The notes under the pieces are model-generated. The model did not search any database. It was given only the letters and a program-made list of their open reading frames with translations, and was not told where the DNA came from. Below are positions 9,143 through 18,200 of a stretch of 64,000 bases of DNA, in pieces. Where the stretch lies: assembly GCF_014490035.1 (NCBI RefSeq), contig NZ_CP061008.1, forward strand, positions 5,270,001 to 5,334,000, read 5' to 3'. The position numbers and the translations under genes were made by a program. Numbering within the stretch: the stretch's first letter is position 1; each line of letters begins with the position of its first letter. The DNA is from Achromobacter xylosoxidans (GTDB lineage Bacteria; Pseudomonadota; Gammaproteobacteria; Burkholderiales; Burkholderiaceae_B).

Positions 9143-9523
9143 ATGATCGATCACCTGGACCATCTGGTCCTGACCTGCACCGACCCCGCCGCCACGGTGG
9201 ACTTCTATACCCGGATCCTGGGCATGCGCCTGGAGACCTTCGGAGAGAACCGCCAGGCGCTGCGCTTCGGCAACCAGAAGATCAACCTGCACGTGCGCGG
9301 CCATGAGTTCGAACCCAAGGCCCACCTGCCCGTGCCGGGCGCGCTGGACCTGTGCTTCATCGCCGACCGTCCGCTGGAAGAGGTGATCGCGCATCTGAAC
9401 CGCGAAGGCGCCCGGATCATCGAAGGCCCGGTGCCGCGCACCGGCGCGACCGGCAAGATCCGCTCGGTCTACCTGCGGGATCCGGACCTGAACCTCATCG
9501 AAATCTCGGAATTGCTGGCCTGA
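9143..9523 (+). CDS. VOC (glyoxalase/bleomycin-resistance fold) family protein
   Basis: A 126-residue single-domain vicinal-oxygen-chelate protein with two beta-alpha-beta-beta-beta modules. The start HLDHLVLTCTD holds the first metal-ligand His, and the end SVYLRDPDLNLIEISE holds the Glu of the second module. This subgroup is often annotated as a virulence protein or a glyoxalase-like enzyme, with no settled reaction. A GAGGAGAG ribosome-binding region lies at 9129-9136. It is monocistronic and divergent from betT; the neighbour downstream is convergent. Confidence 0.8.
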   Translation: MIDHLDHLVLTCTDPAATVDFYTRILGMRLETFGENRQALRFGNQKINLHVRGHEFEPKAHLPVPGALDLCFIADRPLEEVIAHLNREGARIIEGPVPRTGATGKIRSVYLRDPDLNLIEISELLA

Positions 9524-9569
9524 GGCCGGGGACCGGCCGCCTTACTCGGTCTTCGGTTCGCCGAAGACC
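9524..9569. terminator. Two hairpins between convergent VOC and TetR genes
   Basis: GGCCGG (9524-9529) pairs with CCGGCC (9533-9538) directly after the VOC stop. Then GGTCTTCGG (9548-9556) pairs perfectly with CCGAAGACC (9561-9569) around a TTCG loop; this second stem lies inside the last codons of the TetR gene. Neither has a long T run, so they are probable but not classical terminators serving both convergent genes. Confidence 0.5.
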
Positions 9570-10165
9570 ACGCTGCGGAAGAAACCGGCCAGCACGGCCT
9601 CGGTCATTTCCGGCGTGACGGCCTGCGGATCGAAGGCATAGCTGAACTGCATGCCGTCCGACAGGGCCAGCAGGCCCAGCGCCATTTGCTCCGGCGGCAT
9701 GCGTAGCGGCGTGCCGACCCGGGCCGAAAACTGCTGCACGTAGTCCGTGACGGCTGCGCGCAATTCCCGCATACAGGCCAGAAAGCCTTCGCGGAATTCA
9801 GGGTCGCGGACCGCCTGCAGCTTGCCTTCCATCCACAGCAGGAAACAGTCGTTCTGGCGAAAGTGCGTGGAGTAGTGCTCGAGCACGCGCGCTTCCATCT
9901 GCGGGCGCGACGACCCGTCCTCGAAGATGGCGCGCATCTCGTTCATGACGCTTTCGTGGTCGCGTCTGAGCAGTTGCAGGAACAGTTCGGACTTGCTGCT
10001 GAAATTGGAATAGAAGGCCCCGCGCGTGTAGCCCGCCTGTTCGGCGATGTCCTCCACGCTGGTCGCCACAAACCCTTTCGCTACAAAAATCGATTGCGCA
10101 GCGTCGAGCAGACGCTGGCGCGTCTGATCACGGCTTTGCTCTCGCGTAAGGCGGACTTTTGACAT
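9542..10165 (-). CDS. TetR-family repressor of the second RND operon
   Basis: A 207-residue regulator. The helix-turn-helix lies at about residues 30-65, with the conserved AGYTRGAFYSNFSSKSELF segment of drug-efflux TetR repressors; the remainder is the ligand-binding helical domain. It is transcribed divergently from an adaptor-pump-channel operon that starts at 10296, the classic layout of AcrR/MexZ/AmeR-type local repressors. By analogy it would repress the pump operon until a pump substrate binds it. The ligand is unknown. Confidence 0.88.
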   Translation of the reverse strand: MSKVRLTREQSRDQTRQRLLDAAQSIFVAKGFVATSVEDIAEQAGYTRGAFYSNFSSKSELFLQLLRRDHESVMNEMRAIFEDGSSRPQMEARVLEHYSTHFRQNDCFLLWMEGKLQAVRDPEFREGFLACMRELRAAVTDYVQQFSARVGTPLRMPPEQMALGLLALSDGMQFSYAFDPQAVTPEMTEAVLAGFFRSVVFGEPKTE

Positions 10166-10295
10166 GGCGCGAGTTTAGCACTGAGGCGTATTTCAAATTC
10201 ATCATTGAATCTGAATTCATACCTGTATTAGAATCCAGGCCGTATCGGGCCGGAACCGGCCCTTATTCCCGAATTTCCGCGCCGCGAGGTGTTAC
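10166..10295. promoter_or_regulatory. TetR/RND divergent promoter with likely repressor sites
   Basis: A 130-base gap whose core (10191-10236) is AT-rich, against GC-rich flanks. It contains ATTCA-TCAT-TGAAT (10199-10212), the palindrome TGAATTCA (10212-10219) and an imperfect repeat GAATTCATAC-CT-GTATTAGAATC. Clustered ATTCA/TGAAT half-sites over both promoters fit binding by the divergent TetR protein, but no footprint is known. Confidence 0.5.
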
Positions 10296-11492
10296 GTGAC
10301 TTGCCCTGGCCCTGCCGCGCGCCTTGCCGCGCGCTCCGCCGCGGCCGCCCCCGCGGCGCCGCTTTCGCCCTCCACCCGTTCCCGCCGTTGGCCGCGCCTG
10401 TTGTCGCTGCCGGGCGCAGCCGCCCTCGCCTTGTTGCTGGCCGCCTGCGGCCGCAACGAGGCGCCCCCGCCCGCGCCGCGTCCGGTGGTCGCCATGCCGG
10501 CCCAGGCCGATGAACGCTTGCCGGCCTGGACGCTGCCTGGCGAAGTGCAAGCGCGCTACAGCACGCCGCTGTCGTTCCGCGTGGGCGGCAAGATCATCGA
10601 GCGCCAGGTCCGGCTGGGCGATGCCGTCACCCCCGGGCAGATCGTCGCGAAGCTGGATCCGGCCGACGCCGCCAAGAACGCGGCCAGCGCCCGCGCGCAG
10701 TTGTCGGCGGCCCAGCACCAGCTGGACTATGCGCGCCAGCAGCTGGACCGCGACCGCGCCCAGGCCCGCGAAAACCTGATCGCTGCGACCCAGCTGGAGC
10801 AAACCCGCAACGACTACGCCACGGCATTGGCGCAGCGCGACCAGGCGCAACAGCAGGCGGCATTGGCGGCCGACCAGCTCAAATACACCACGCTGCAGGC
10901 CGACCATGCTGGCGTCATCACCGCGGAACAGGCGGACACCGGACAGAACGTGGCCGCCGGCGAGCCGGTCTACAACCTGGCCTGGTCCGGCGACATCGAT
11001 GCCATCTGCGACGTACCGGAAAGCGTGCTGGCGGGCCTGGCCATCGGCCAGCGCGCCAGCGTCACGCTCGGCCCCCTGCCCGGCCAGACGTTTTCCGCGG
11101 TGCTGCGCGAGATCGCGCCGGCCGCGGATCCGCAAAGCCGCACCTATCGCGCCAAGCTCACGCTGGAATCCCCGACCCCGGAGGTGCGCCTGGGCATGAC
11201 GGCCAACATCAGCTTCGACAACCGCTCAGGCGAAAGCCTGACGACCTACACGGTGCCGGCCACCGCGCTGTTCCATGACGGCCCCGCGCCCGCCGTGTGG
11301 ATCGTCAAGCCGGACGCCGACACGCTGGAGCTGCGCCGCGTCCAGGTGCTGCGCTACGACGCCCGCACCGTCACCCTGTCCAAGGGCTTGCAGGCCGGCG
11401 AACGCGTGGTCTGGCAAGGCGTGCACACGGTGGCCGCCGGCGAGAAAGTCCGCGCCGTGCCGCCGCTGCATCCCGAGGATTTCGCCTCATGA
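10296..11492 (+). CDS. RND efflux periplasmic adaptor lipoprotein (second system)
   Basis: A 398-residue HlyD-type adaptor. A lipoprotein signal with the lipobox LLAAC near residue 52 follows an unusually long Ala/Pro/Arg-rich leader. The start is a GTG at 10296 with GAGG at 10286-10289 upstream; a downstream start closer to the hydrophobic core cannot be excluded. The body shows barrel-sandwich halves, a Gln/Ala/Arg coiled-coil hairpin (about residues 120-190) and an HHDG-like beta-barrel segment ALFHDGPAPAVWIV. Its stop codon overlaps the pump start codon (ATGA), showing translational coupling. Confidence 0.88.
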   Translation: MTCPGPAARLAARSAAAAPAAPLSPSTRSRRWPRLLSLPGAAALALLLAACGRNEAPPPAPRPVVAMPAQADERLPAWTLPGEVQARYSTPLSFRVGGKIIERQVRLGDAVTPGQIVAKLDPADAAKNAASARAQLSAAQHQLDYARQQLDRDRAQARENLIAATQLEQTRNDYATALAQRDQAQQQAALAADQLKYTTLQADHAGVITAEQADTGQNVAAGEPVYNLAWSGDIDAICDVPESVLAGLAIGQRASVTLGPLPGQTFSAVLREIAPAADPQSRTYRAKLTLESPTPEVRLGMTANISFDNRSGESLTTYTVPATALFHDGPAPAVWIVKPDADTLELRRVQVLRYDARTVTLSKGLQAGERVVWQGVHTVAAGEKVRAVPPLHPEDFAS

Positions 11493-14400
11493 GCGGCCCG
11501 CAGCAGGACGCTGCGACCCAGGCGCATCGCCACGAGGAAGGCCGCTTCAACCTGTCGGCCTGGGCGCTGCGGCACCAGCCGCTGGTCGTCTTCATCATCA
11601 CGCTGATCACGCTGTTCGGCGTGCTGTCGTACTCGAAGCTGGCGCAATCGGAAGATCCGCCCTTCACCTTCCGCGTCATGGTCATCAAGACGCTGTGGCC
11701 CGGCGCCACCGCGCAGCAGGTGCAGGAACAGATCACCGACCGCATCGGCAAGAAGCTGCAGGAAGCCCCCAACACGGACTTCATGCGCAGCTATTCGCGG
11801 CCGGGCGAGTCGCTGATCTTCTACACCATGAAGGACTCCGCGCCCGCCAGCGCCGTGGCCGAGCAGTGGTACCAGGTGCGCAAGAAGGTCGGCGACATCT
11901 CGGCCACGCTGCCCCCGGGCGTGCAAGGCCCCTTCTTCAACGATGAATTCGGCGACGTCTACACCAACATCTACACGCTGCAGGGCGACGGCTTTTCGCC
12001 CGCCCAGCTGCACGACTACGCCGACCGGCTGCGCACCGTGCTGCTGCGCGTGCCTGGCGTGGCCAAGGTGGACTACTTCGGCGACCAGCCCGAGCACATC
12101 TACGTCGAGATCTCCAACACCCAGCTCACGCGACTGGGCGTGTCGGCCCAGCAGATCGCCCAGGCCATCAACAGCCAGAACGCCGTGACGAGCGCGGGCA
12201 CGTTGACCACCGCCGACGACCGCGTCTTCGTGCGGCCCAGTGGCCAGTACGCCAACAGCCGCGTCCTGGCCGAGACGCTGATCCGGGTCAACGGCAAATC
12301 TATCCGGTTGGGTGACATCGCCACCATCCGCCGCGGCTACCAAGACCCGGCCGTCGAACAGATGCGGCTGGGCGGCAGCTCCGTGCTGGGCATAGGCATC
12401 ACCATGCAGCCGGGGCGCGACGTGGTCCATCTGGGCAAGGCTTTGAGCGCCAAGTTCGAAGAACTCCAGGCCCAGCTACCCGCCGGGCTGACGCTGAAGG
12501 AAGTCTCCAGCATGCCCAAGGCGGTATCGCATTCGGTCGACGACTTCCTGCGCTCCGTGGCCGAAGCCGTGGCCATCGTGCTGGCCGTGAGCCTGGTGTC
12601 GCTGGGCTTGCGCACCGGCATGGTCGTGGTCATCTCGATCCCGGTGGTGCTGGCGGTCACGGCGCTGTTCATGGACATGTTCGGCATCGGCCTGCACAAG
12701 GTATCCCTGGGTACGCTGGTGCTGGCGCTGGGCCTGCTGGTGGACGACGCCATCATCGCGGTCGAAATGATGGCAGTGAAGCTCGAACAGGGCTGGAGCC
12801 GCGCGCGCGCCGCCGCATTCGCCTACACCAGCACCGCCTTCCCCATGCTGACCGGCACCCTGGTCACGGTGGCGGGCTTCCTGCCGATCGCGCTGGCCAA
12901 GTCCAGCACGGGCGAATACACCCGTTCCATCTTCCAGGTGTCCGCCATCGCGCTGATCACCTCCTGGTTCGCCGCCGTGGTGCTGATCCCGCTGCTGGGC
13001 TACCGCCTGCTGCCCGAGCGCAAACGCGAAGCCCATCTGCCCGACGACCACGAACACGATATCTACAACACCCGCTTCTACCAGCGCCTGCGCGGCTGGG
13101 TGGGCTGGTGCGTGGACCGCCGCTACCTGGTGCTGGGCGCCACGGCGCTGGTCTTCGTGGCTGCCATGGCCTGCTTCCGCTTCGTGCCGCAACAGTTCTT
13201 CCCGAGCTCCGACCGCAGCGAACTGCTGGTGGACGTGCGCCTGCAGGAAGGCGCGTCGTTCGCGGCCACGCTGCGCCAGGTCGAGCGGCTGGAAAAGACG
13301 CTGGAAGGCCGTCCGGAAATCGACCACTCGGTCAGCTTCGTCGGCACCGGCGCGCCGCGCTTCTATCTGCCGCTGGACCAACAGCTCGCCACCCCGAACT
13401 TCGCCCAGCTGGTCATCACCACGCATTCGGTCGAGGACCGCGAGAAGCTCGCGCAATGGCTGCAGCCCGTGCTGCGCGAGCAGTTCCCGGCCATCCGCAG
13501 CCGCCTGTCGCGCCTGGAGAACGGCCCGCCCGTGGGCTTCCAGGTGCAGTTCCGCGTCAGCGGCGACAAGATCGCCGACGTGCGCGCGGTGGCCGAACAG
13601 GTGGCAGCCGAAGTCCGCGCCGATCCGCGTTCGACCAATGTGCAGTTCGACTGGGACGAGCCGTCCGAACGTTCGGTGCGCTTCGAGATCGACCAGCAGA
13701 AGGCGCGCGAGCTGGGCGTCAGTTCCAGCGACATCTCGGACTTCCTGGCCATGACGCTGTCGGGCTACGCGGTCACGCAATACCGCGAACGCGACAAGCT
13801 GATCACCGTGAGCCTGCGCGCGCCGCAGGAAGAGCGGATCGACCCCGCGCGCCTGAGCACCCTGGCCATGCCCACGCCCAACGGCGCGGTGCCGCTGGGC
13901 AGCCTGGGCCACGTGCGCTATGACCTGGAGTACGGCGTCATCTGGGAACGCGACCGCCAGCCCACCATCACGGTGCAAGCGGACGTCGCCGCTGGCGCGC
14001 AAGGCATCGACGTCACCCGCGCCATCGACGCCAAGCTCAACGCCCTGCGCGCCGGACTGCCCGTCGGCTACCGCGTCGAGGTGGGCGGCCCGGTGGAGGA
14101 AAGCGCCAAGGGCCAGTCCTCGATCAACGCCCAGATGCCGCTGATGGCGGTGGCCGTGCTGACCCTGCTGATGCTGCAGCTGCAAAGCTTTGCCCGCGTG
14201 CTGATGGTGGTGCTGACCGCGCCGCTGGGACTGATAGGCGTGGTCGCGGCGCTGCTGCTGTTCGGCAAGCCCTTCGGCTTCGTCGCCATGCTGGGCGTGA
14301 TCGCCATGTTCGGCATCATCATGCGCAACTCGGTCATCCTGGTGGACCAGATCGAACAGGACATTGGCGCCGGCCACAAGCGCGTGGACGCCATCGTCGG

Positions 14401-14662
14401 CGCCACCGTGCGCCGTTTCCGCCCGATTACCCTGACGGCCGCGGCCGCCGTGCTGGCCCTGATCCCGCTTTTGCGCAGCAACTTCTTCGGCCCCATGGCC
14501 ACCGCCCTGATGGGCGGCATCACCATCGCCACCGTGCTGACGCTGTTCTTCCTGCCGGCCCTGTATGCCGCGTGGTTCCGCGTCCGCCACGACGAGCGCG
14601 ACGAACCCGAAGGCGTGCCGCCGGGCGCCAACGCCGGCGACACGGTGGAACGGGGAGCATGA
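11489..14662 (+). CDS. RND efflux pump inner-membrane subunit (TriC/MexK-like)
   Basis: A 1057-residue proton-coupled exporter. The start is the ATG at 11489, which overlaps the adaptor stop; the frame is open upstream but that stretch only shadows the adaptor gene. Features include the N-terminal FNLSAWALRHQPLVVFII helix, the FFNDEFGDVYTNIY segment typical of the TriC/MexK/VexF branch, and the TM4 block ALGLLVDDAIIAVEMM with paired Asp residues. The sequence is clearly a different branch from the pump at 2603-5707. Relatives export triclosan, dyes and several antibiotics; the substrate here is not determinable. Confidence 0.93.
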   Translation: MSGPQQDAATQAHRHEEGRFNLSAWALRHQPLVVFIITLITLFGVLSYSKLAQSEDPPFTFRVMVIKTLWPGATAQQVQEQITDRIGKKLQEAPNTDFMRSYSRPGESLIFYTMKDSAPASAVAEQWYQVRKKVGDISATLPPGVQGPFFNDEFGDVYTNIYTLQGDGFSPAQLHDYADRLRTVLLRVPGVAKVDYFGDQPEHIYVEISNTQLTRLGVSAQQIAQAINSQNAVTSAGTLTTADDRVFVRPSGQYANSRVLAETLIRVNGKSIRLGDIATIRRGYQDPAVEQMRLGGSSVLGIGITMQPGRDVVHLGKALSAKFEELQAQLPAGLTLKEVSSMPKAVSHSVDDFLRSVAEAVAIVLAVSLVSLGLRTGMVVVISIPVVLAVTALFMDMFGIGLHKVSLGTLVLALGLLVDDAIIAVEMMAVKLEQGWSRARAAAFAYTSTAFPMLTGTLVTVAGFLPIALAKSSTGEYTRSIFQVSAIALITSWFAAVVLIPLLGYRLLPERKREAHLPDDHEHDIYNTRFYQRLRGWVGWCVDRRYLVLGATALVFVAAMACFRFVPQQFFPSSDRSELLVDVRLQEGASFAATLRQVERLEKTLEGRPEIDHSVSFVGTGAPRFYLPLDQQLATPNFAQLVITTHSVEDREKLAQWLQPVLREQFPAIRSRLSRLENGPPVGFQVQFRVSGDKIADVRAVAEQVAAEVRADPRSTNVQFDWDEPSERSVRFEIDQQKARELGVSSSDISDFLAMTLSGYAVTQYRERDKLITVSLRAPQEERIDPARLSTLAMPTPNGAVPLGSLGHVRYDLEYGVIWERDRQPTITVQADVAAGAQGIDVTRAIDAKLNALRAGLPVGYRVEVGGPVEESAKGQSSINAQMPLMAVAVLTLLMLQLQSFARVLMVVLTAPLGLIGVVAALLLFGKPFGFVAMLGVIAMFGIIMRNSVILVDQIEQDIGAGHKRVDAIVGATVRRFRPITLTAAAAVLALIPLLRSNFFGPMATALMGGITIATVLTLFFLPALYAAWFRVRHDERDEPEGVPPGANAGDTVERGA

Positions 14663-14664
14663 CG

Positions 14665-16110
14665 ATGAACCGACTTTCCTTGCGCCTGGCCGCCCTGCCC
14701 CTGACGCTGGCCTTGGGTGCTTGCGCCTTCGCGCCCAGCAGCAAGCCGCCCGCGGTCGCGCAACCGGCGCAATACGGCGTCGAGGCCACGCCCGCCGCAA
14801 GCGCCGCCGCCCAGGGCGTGGCGCAGCGCTTCGAACAAGGCGCGCGGCCCGTGCCCGAATGGTGGAAGCGTTATGAATCAGAGGCGCTGAACGCGCTGGT
14901 GGCCGAAGGCCTGACCAACAGCCCGGACCTCGCCGCCGCCGAACGCAACCTGGCCGGCGCGCGCGAACAGCTGCGCGGCCAGGTGAATTCGTCGCTGCTG
15001 CCTTCGGTGGACGCGGGCGCCGACGCCTCCCGCCGGCGCGCGCTGACCATGCCGAACCTGCACGAACCGACCGCGCAGTACAACGTCTTCACCGGCCAGA
15101 TCCACGCCAAGTACGACCTGGACCTGTTCGGCGCGGCGCGCTTTGCCAACGCCTCGCTCGCGGCCCAGGTCGAGCAGCAGGCCTTCCAGCTGGAATCCGC
15201 CCGCCGTTCGCTCGCCAGCAATATCGTCACCGGCGCCATCACTGCCGCCGCACTGGCCGAACGCGTGGCGTTGACGGAAAAGCAGGTCGTGCTGGCGCGA
15301 CAGGTGGCGCGCGACACGCAGCGCCGCTACGAACTGGGTTCGGCCTCGCAGAACGACGCGCTGGACGCGGACCAGGATGCCGCCACGCTGGAAGCGTCCC
15401 TGCCCGGCCTGCGCGCGCGCTGGCATGCGACGCGCCATGCGCTGGCGGTGCTGCTGGGCCGCAACCCAGACCAGGCCCCACCCGATCTCGCCTTCAGCAT
15501 GCTGGCCGTGCCGCAGCAAGTGCCGGTGGTGGTGCCGTCCGAACTGCTGGCTGCGCGCCCGGACATCCTGTTCGCGGATGCGGTGGTGCAAGCCGCCGCG
15601 GCCGACGTGGGCCTGGCCACCGCGCAGTTGTTCCCCAGCCTGTCCTTGTCCGCGTCCATGGGCAAGAGCGGCTTCAATTGGCCCGCGGCGATGTCGGGCG
15701 CCGGCGCCATCTGGGCGGTTGGCGCTACGCTCACGCAACCCATCTTCCATGGCGGCGCGCTGCTGGCCGAACGCAGCGCGGCCAAGGAACGCTACGAAGC
15801 CGCGCTGCTGCAATACAAGCAGACCGTGCTGACCGCCTTCCGCGACGTGGCCGACACGCTGTCGCGGTTGGATGCCGACGGGCAGGCGCTGGCCTCCGCC
15901 GAAGCCTCGCGCCGCTCGGCCGAACAGTCCTACCGCAACACCGCCAGCCGCGTGCGGCTGGGCGCGCTGGCGCCTTATACCGAATACGCCGCGGAACAGC
16001 ATTACGTGGCGGCCCGCCTGCGCGAGATCGAGTACGCCAATGCGCGCCTGACCGAAACGGCGGCGTTGTTTCAGGCCATGGGGTCGCCGGCCCGCGCCGC
16101 GCAGCAATAG
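14665..16110 (+). CDS. RND efflux outer-membrane lipoprotein (second system)
   Basis: A 481-residue NodT-family channel with lipobox LALGAC and two OEP repeats. Two ATGs occur at 14659 and 14665; I prefer 14665 because the GGGGAG ribosome-binding site (14652-14657) sits 7 bases before it, while it almost touches 14659. It completes the operon 10296-16110. The protein is the same length as the channel at 1142-2587 but diverged, so the two systems are not a recent duplication. Confidence 0.9.
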   Translation: MNRLSLRLAALPLTLALGACAFAPSSKPPAVAQPAQYGVEATPAASAAAQGVAQRFEQGARPVPEWWKRYESEALNALVAEGLTNSPDLAAAERNLAGAREQLRGQVNSSLLPSVDAGADASRRRALTMPNLHEPTAQYNVFTGQIHAKYDLDLFGAARFANASLAAQVEQQAFQLESARRSLASNIVTGAITAAALAERVALTEKQVVLARQVARDTQRRYELGSASQNDALDADQDAATLEASLPGLRARWHATRHALAVLLGRNPDQAPPDLAFSMLAVPQQVPVVVPSELLAARPDILFADAVVQAAAADVGLATAQLFPSLSLSASMGKSGFNWPAAMSGAGAIWAVGATLTQPIFHGGALLAERSAAKERYEAALLQYKQTVLTAFRDVADTLSRLDADGQALASAEASRRSAEQSYRNTASRVRLGALAPYTEYAAEQHYVAARLREIEYANARLTETAALFQAMGSPARAAQQ

Positions 16111-16143
16111 CGCATCCAGCCAAGATCGCCGCAGGCCCGCACG

Positions 16144-16174
16144 CAAGCCCTCGCGCTCACGGCGCGGGGGCTTG
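16144..16174. terminator. Bidirectional hairpin between RND operon and IclR gene
   Basis: A 13-base stem (16144-16156 with 16162-16174) with a single mismatch and a 5-base loop lies 33 bases after the channel stop and covers the last codons of the convergent IclR gene. It could end transcription from both directions. The T run is short. Confidence 0.5.
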
Positions 16175-16927
16175 TTCCTTCATGCGCGTGGCCAGCGCCA
16201 GCGATTCGATGCGGCGGGCGGCCGACTGCAGCAAGGCCGTGGTCTTGTCCTGCGCGATGGTGTTGAGCCGGGCCGCAAGAAAGGTGACGGTCAGCGCGCC
16301 GAACACGCGGCGGTCCTCCTGGAACACCGGCACCGCGATGCCCGCCCGCTCCGGCGAGATCTCGCCCACTCCCAGATAAAAGCCCTGCACCCGGATCTGG
16401 TCCAGCTTGCCGGTGAATTCGGCCTGCGTCGCGCCCAGGCCCAGGTCGCGGATCTCGTCCGCATGGGCTTCGTACAGGCGGCGCTGGTCCTTGCGCGGCA
16501 GGAACGCGACGATGATCTTGGCCGTGGCGCCGCGGAACAGCGGATGGGCGCGGCCGCGGCCGTGCGGAATGCCCAGTTCGTCTGGACCGCGCTCGTGGTG
16601 GATGTTCAGGATGCGCAGGCCGTGGATCACGCTGAGCAATACGTCGCCGCCCACCTGGTCCACCACCTCGCGCATGATCGGGCGCGCCACTCCCAGCACC
16701 GGATCGCCGTCGATGATGAGGTGGTCCAGTTCGATGATGCGCGGCCCCAGCTTGTAGCCTTCGCCCGTCACCCGCAGCAGATAGCCCAGGTCCGTCAGGT
16801 CGCGGATGTAGCGGTAGCCCGTGGGCGCCGAATACGACAGGCGCGAAATGATCTCTTCCGCCGACAGCACCGGGGTTTCGAGACTGAAGAGGTCAAGTAT
16901 CGCTAGGGCTCGCTTCAGGGTGGACAT
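16157..16927 (-). CDS. IclR-family transcriptional regulator
   Basis: A 256-residue regulator with an N-terminal winged helix (about residues 5-65, starting STLKRALAILDLF) and a C-terminal GAF-like effector domain ending in the family-typical GALTVTFLAARLN. The start at 16927 is chosen over an upstream in-frame ATG at 16975 because the winged helix begins immediately. It is divergent from a TctC gene and two NodB-fold genes, which are its likely targets. IclR regulators usually sense the carboxylate or aromatic substrate of the adjacent pathway. Confidence 0.88.
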   Translation of the reverse strand: MSTLKRALAILDLFSLETPVLSAEEIISRLSYSAPTGYRYIRDLTDLGYLLRVTGEGYKLGPRIIELDHLIIDGDPVLGVARPIMREVVDQVGGDVLLSVIHGLRILNIHHERGPDELGIPHGRGRAHPLFRGATAKIIVAFLPRKDQRRLYEAHADEIRDLGLGATQAEFTGKLDQIRVQGFYLGVGEISPERAGIAVPVFQEDRRVFGALTVTFLAARLNTIAQDKTTALLQSAARRIESLALATRMKEQAPAP

Positions 16928-17059
16928 GGCGGTCGTGGGGCGGGGAACAACGCGGGATCGGGCGCAGCGTATCACAGGGGTGCGTGCGGCGCGCCTGTGT
17001 CATTGGCGCAGCCTATCGCACCCAGCCCAAGCTCAAGACTCAAACTATCGTTTTCCTAT

Positions 17060-17108
17060 TTTTTATCATTTATAGATAAAAACTAATTGGATTGAATTAT
17101 TTTTTATC
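17060..17108. promoter_or_regulatory. Probable IclR operator sites in the IclR/TctC gap
   Basis: The 259-base divergent gap has an AT-rich core. TTTTTATC (17060-17067) and GATAAAAA (17075-17082) form a perfect 8-base inverted repeat with a 7-base spacer, and TTTTTATC recurs at 17101-17108. One dyad plus a repeated half-site on the tctC side suits a dimer-of-dimers regulator such as IclR. Inference from position and symmetry. Confidence 0.5.
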
Positions 17109-17186
17109 GAATAATGATATTCAAGCAATGGGCAGATTGACGTCCAACACGCCACTGAACCTGCGGAAAACATCAGGGGAAAATCC

Positions 17187-18200
17187 ATGAAGCAGTCTTG
17201 CAGCACCAAGGGCGGCATCAGCCGCCGGCATTTCCTGGGGGCCTCGGCCGCCACCTTGGCCAGCGCTGCCCAGGCGCGGCCCGGCCGCGCCTGGGCAGCC
17301 GGCTATCCGGCCGAACGCGCCATCCAGTTCATCGTGCCCTTCCCGGCCGGCGGCGGCACCGACCTGGTGGCGCGTCCGCTGGCCCAGGGCATAGGCGAGG
17401 CGCTCAAGCAAAGCGTGGTCGTGATCAACAAGGGCGGCGCCGCGGGCAACATCGGCACCCAGCAGGCCGCCCGTTCGGCGCCGGACGGCTACACCATCGC
17501 GCTGGGCTCCACCGGCACGCACACGGTGAACCAGAGCCTGTACCAGAACATCGGCTACGACCCGGTCAAAGACTTCGAACCGGTGTCCATGGTCTGCTAC
17601 TACAACAACGTGCTGGTGGTGCACCCGTCGTTTCCGGCGCGCACGCTGCAGGAGCTGGTCGCGCTCATCAAGGCCAATCCGGGCAAGTACTTCTATGGCA
17701 TCACGCAGAACGGCAGCTCTGCCCACCTGGCCATGGAACTACTCAAGGCCACGGCCGGCCTGGACCTGCCCGGCGTGCCGTACAAGGGCGCGGCGGCCGC
17801 GGTCAACGACTTCCTGGGCGGGCAGTTTCCGATCCTGATGGACGTGGTGATCAACCAGCAGCAATTCATCCGCGGCGGCAAGTCGCGCCCGCTGGCCGTG
17901 ACCTCGGCGCAGCGCGCGCAGGCGCTGCCCGACGTGCCGACCGTGGCGGAATCGGGCTTTCCCGGCTATCAGGCCATAGGCTGGAACGGCGTGTTCGCGC
18001 CCGCGGGCACGTCCGCCGCCATCATCCAGACGCTCAATGGCGCCGTGCAAAGCGCGCTCAAGCAGCCCGCCCTGGAGCAGTTGACGCAGAACGGACTGGA
18101 GCTGCACGGCAGCACCCCGCAAGAACTGAGCCGTTTCGTCGCGACTGAGAGCGAGAAGTGGCGCACGCTGATCAAGAACGCCGACATCAAGGCCACCTGA
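17187..18200 (+). CDS. Bug/TctC-type periplasmic solute receptor (orphan)
   Basis: A 337-residue binding protein of the tripartite tricarboxylate family. The N-terminus GGISRRHFLGAS is a twin-arginine signal, followed by the mature start YPAERAIQFIVPFPAGGGTD, the family's carboxylate-binding loop region. No TctA or TctB membrane genes are nearby, as is common in Bordetella and Achromobacter. Its stop overlaps the start of the following NodB-fold gene (TGATG), so receptor and enzymes are co-translated. The ligand is probably the carboxylate or amide handled by those enzymes. Confidence 0.92.
   Translation: MKQSCSTKGGISRRHFLGASAATLASAAQARPGRAWAAGYPAERAIQFIVPFPAGGGTDLVARPLAQGIGEALKQSVVVINKGGAAGNIGTQQAARSAPDGYTIALGSTGTHTVNQSLYQNIGYDPVKDFEPVSMVCYYNNVLVVHPSFPARTLQELVALIKANPGKYFYGITQNGSSAHLAMELLKATAGLDLPGVPYKGAAAAVNDFLGGQFPILMDVVINQQQFIRGGKSRPLAVTSAQRAQALPDVPTVAESGFPGYQAIGWNGVFAPAGTSAAIIQTLNGAVQSALKQPALEQLTQNGLELHGSTPQELSRFVATESEKWRTLIKNADIKAT

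Noticed and set aside
12476..14800. Minus-strand open frame of about 774 codons
   Set aside because: Antisense shadow of the second RND pump; no domain or start signal.
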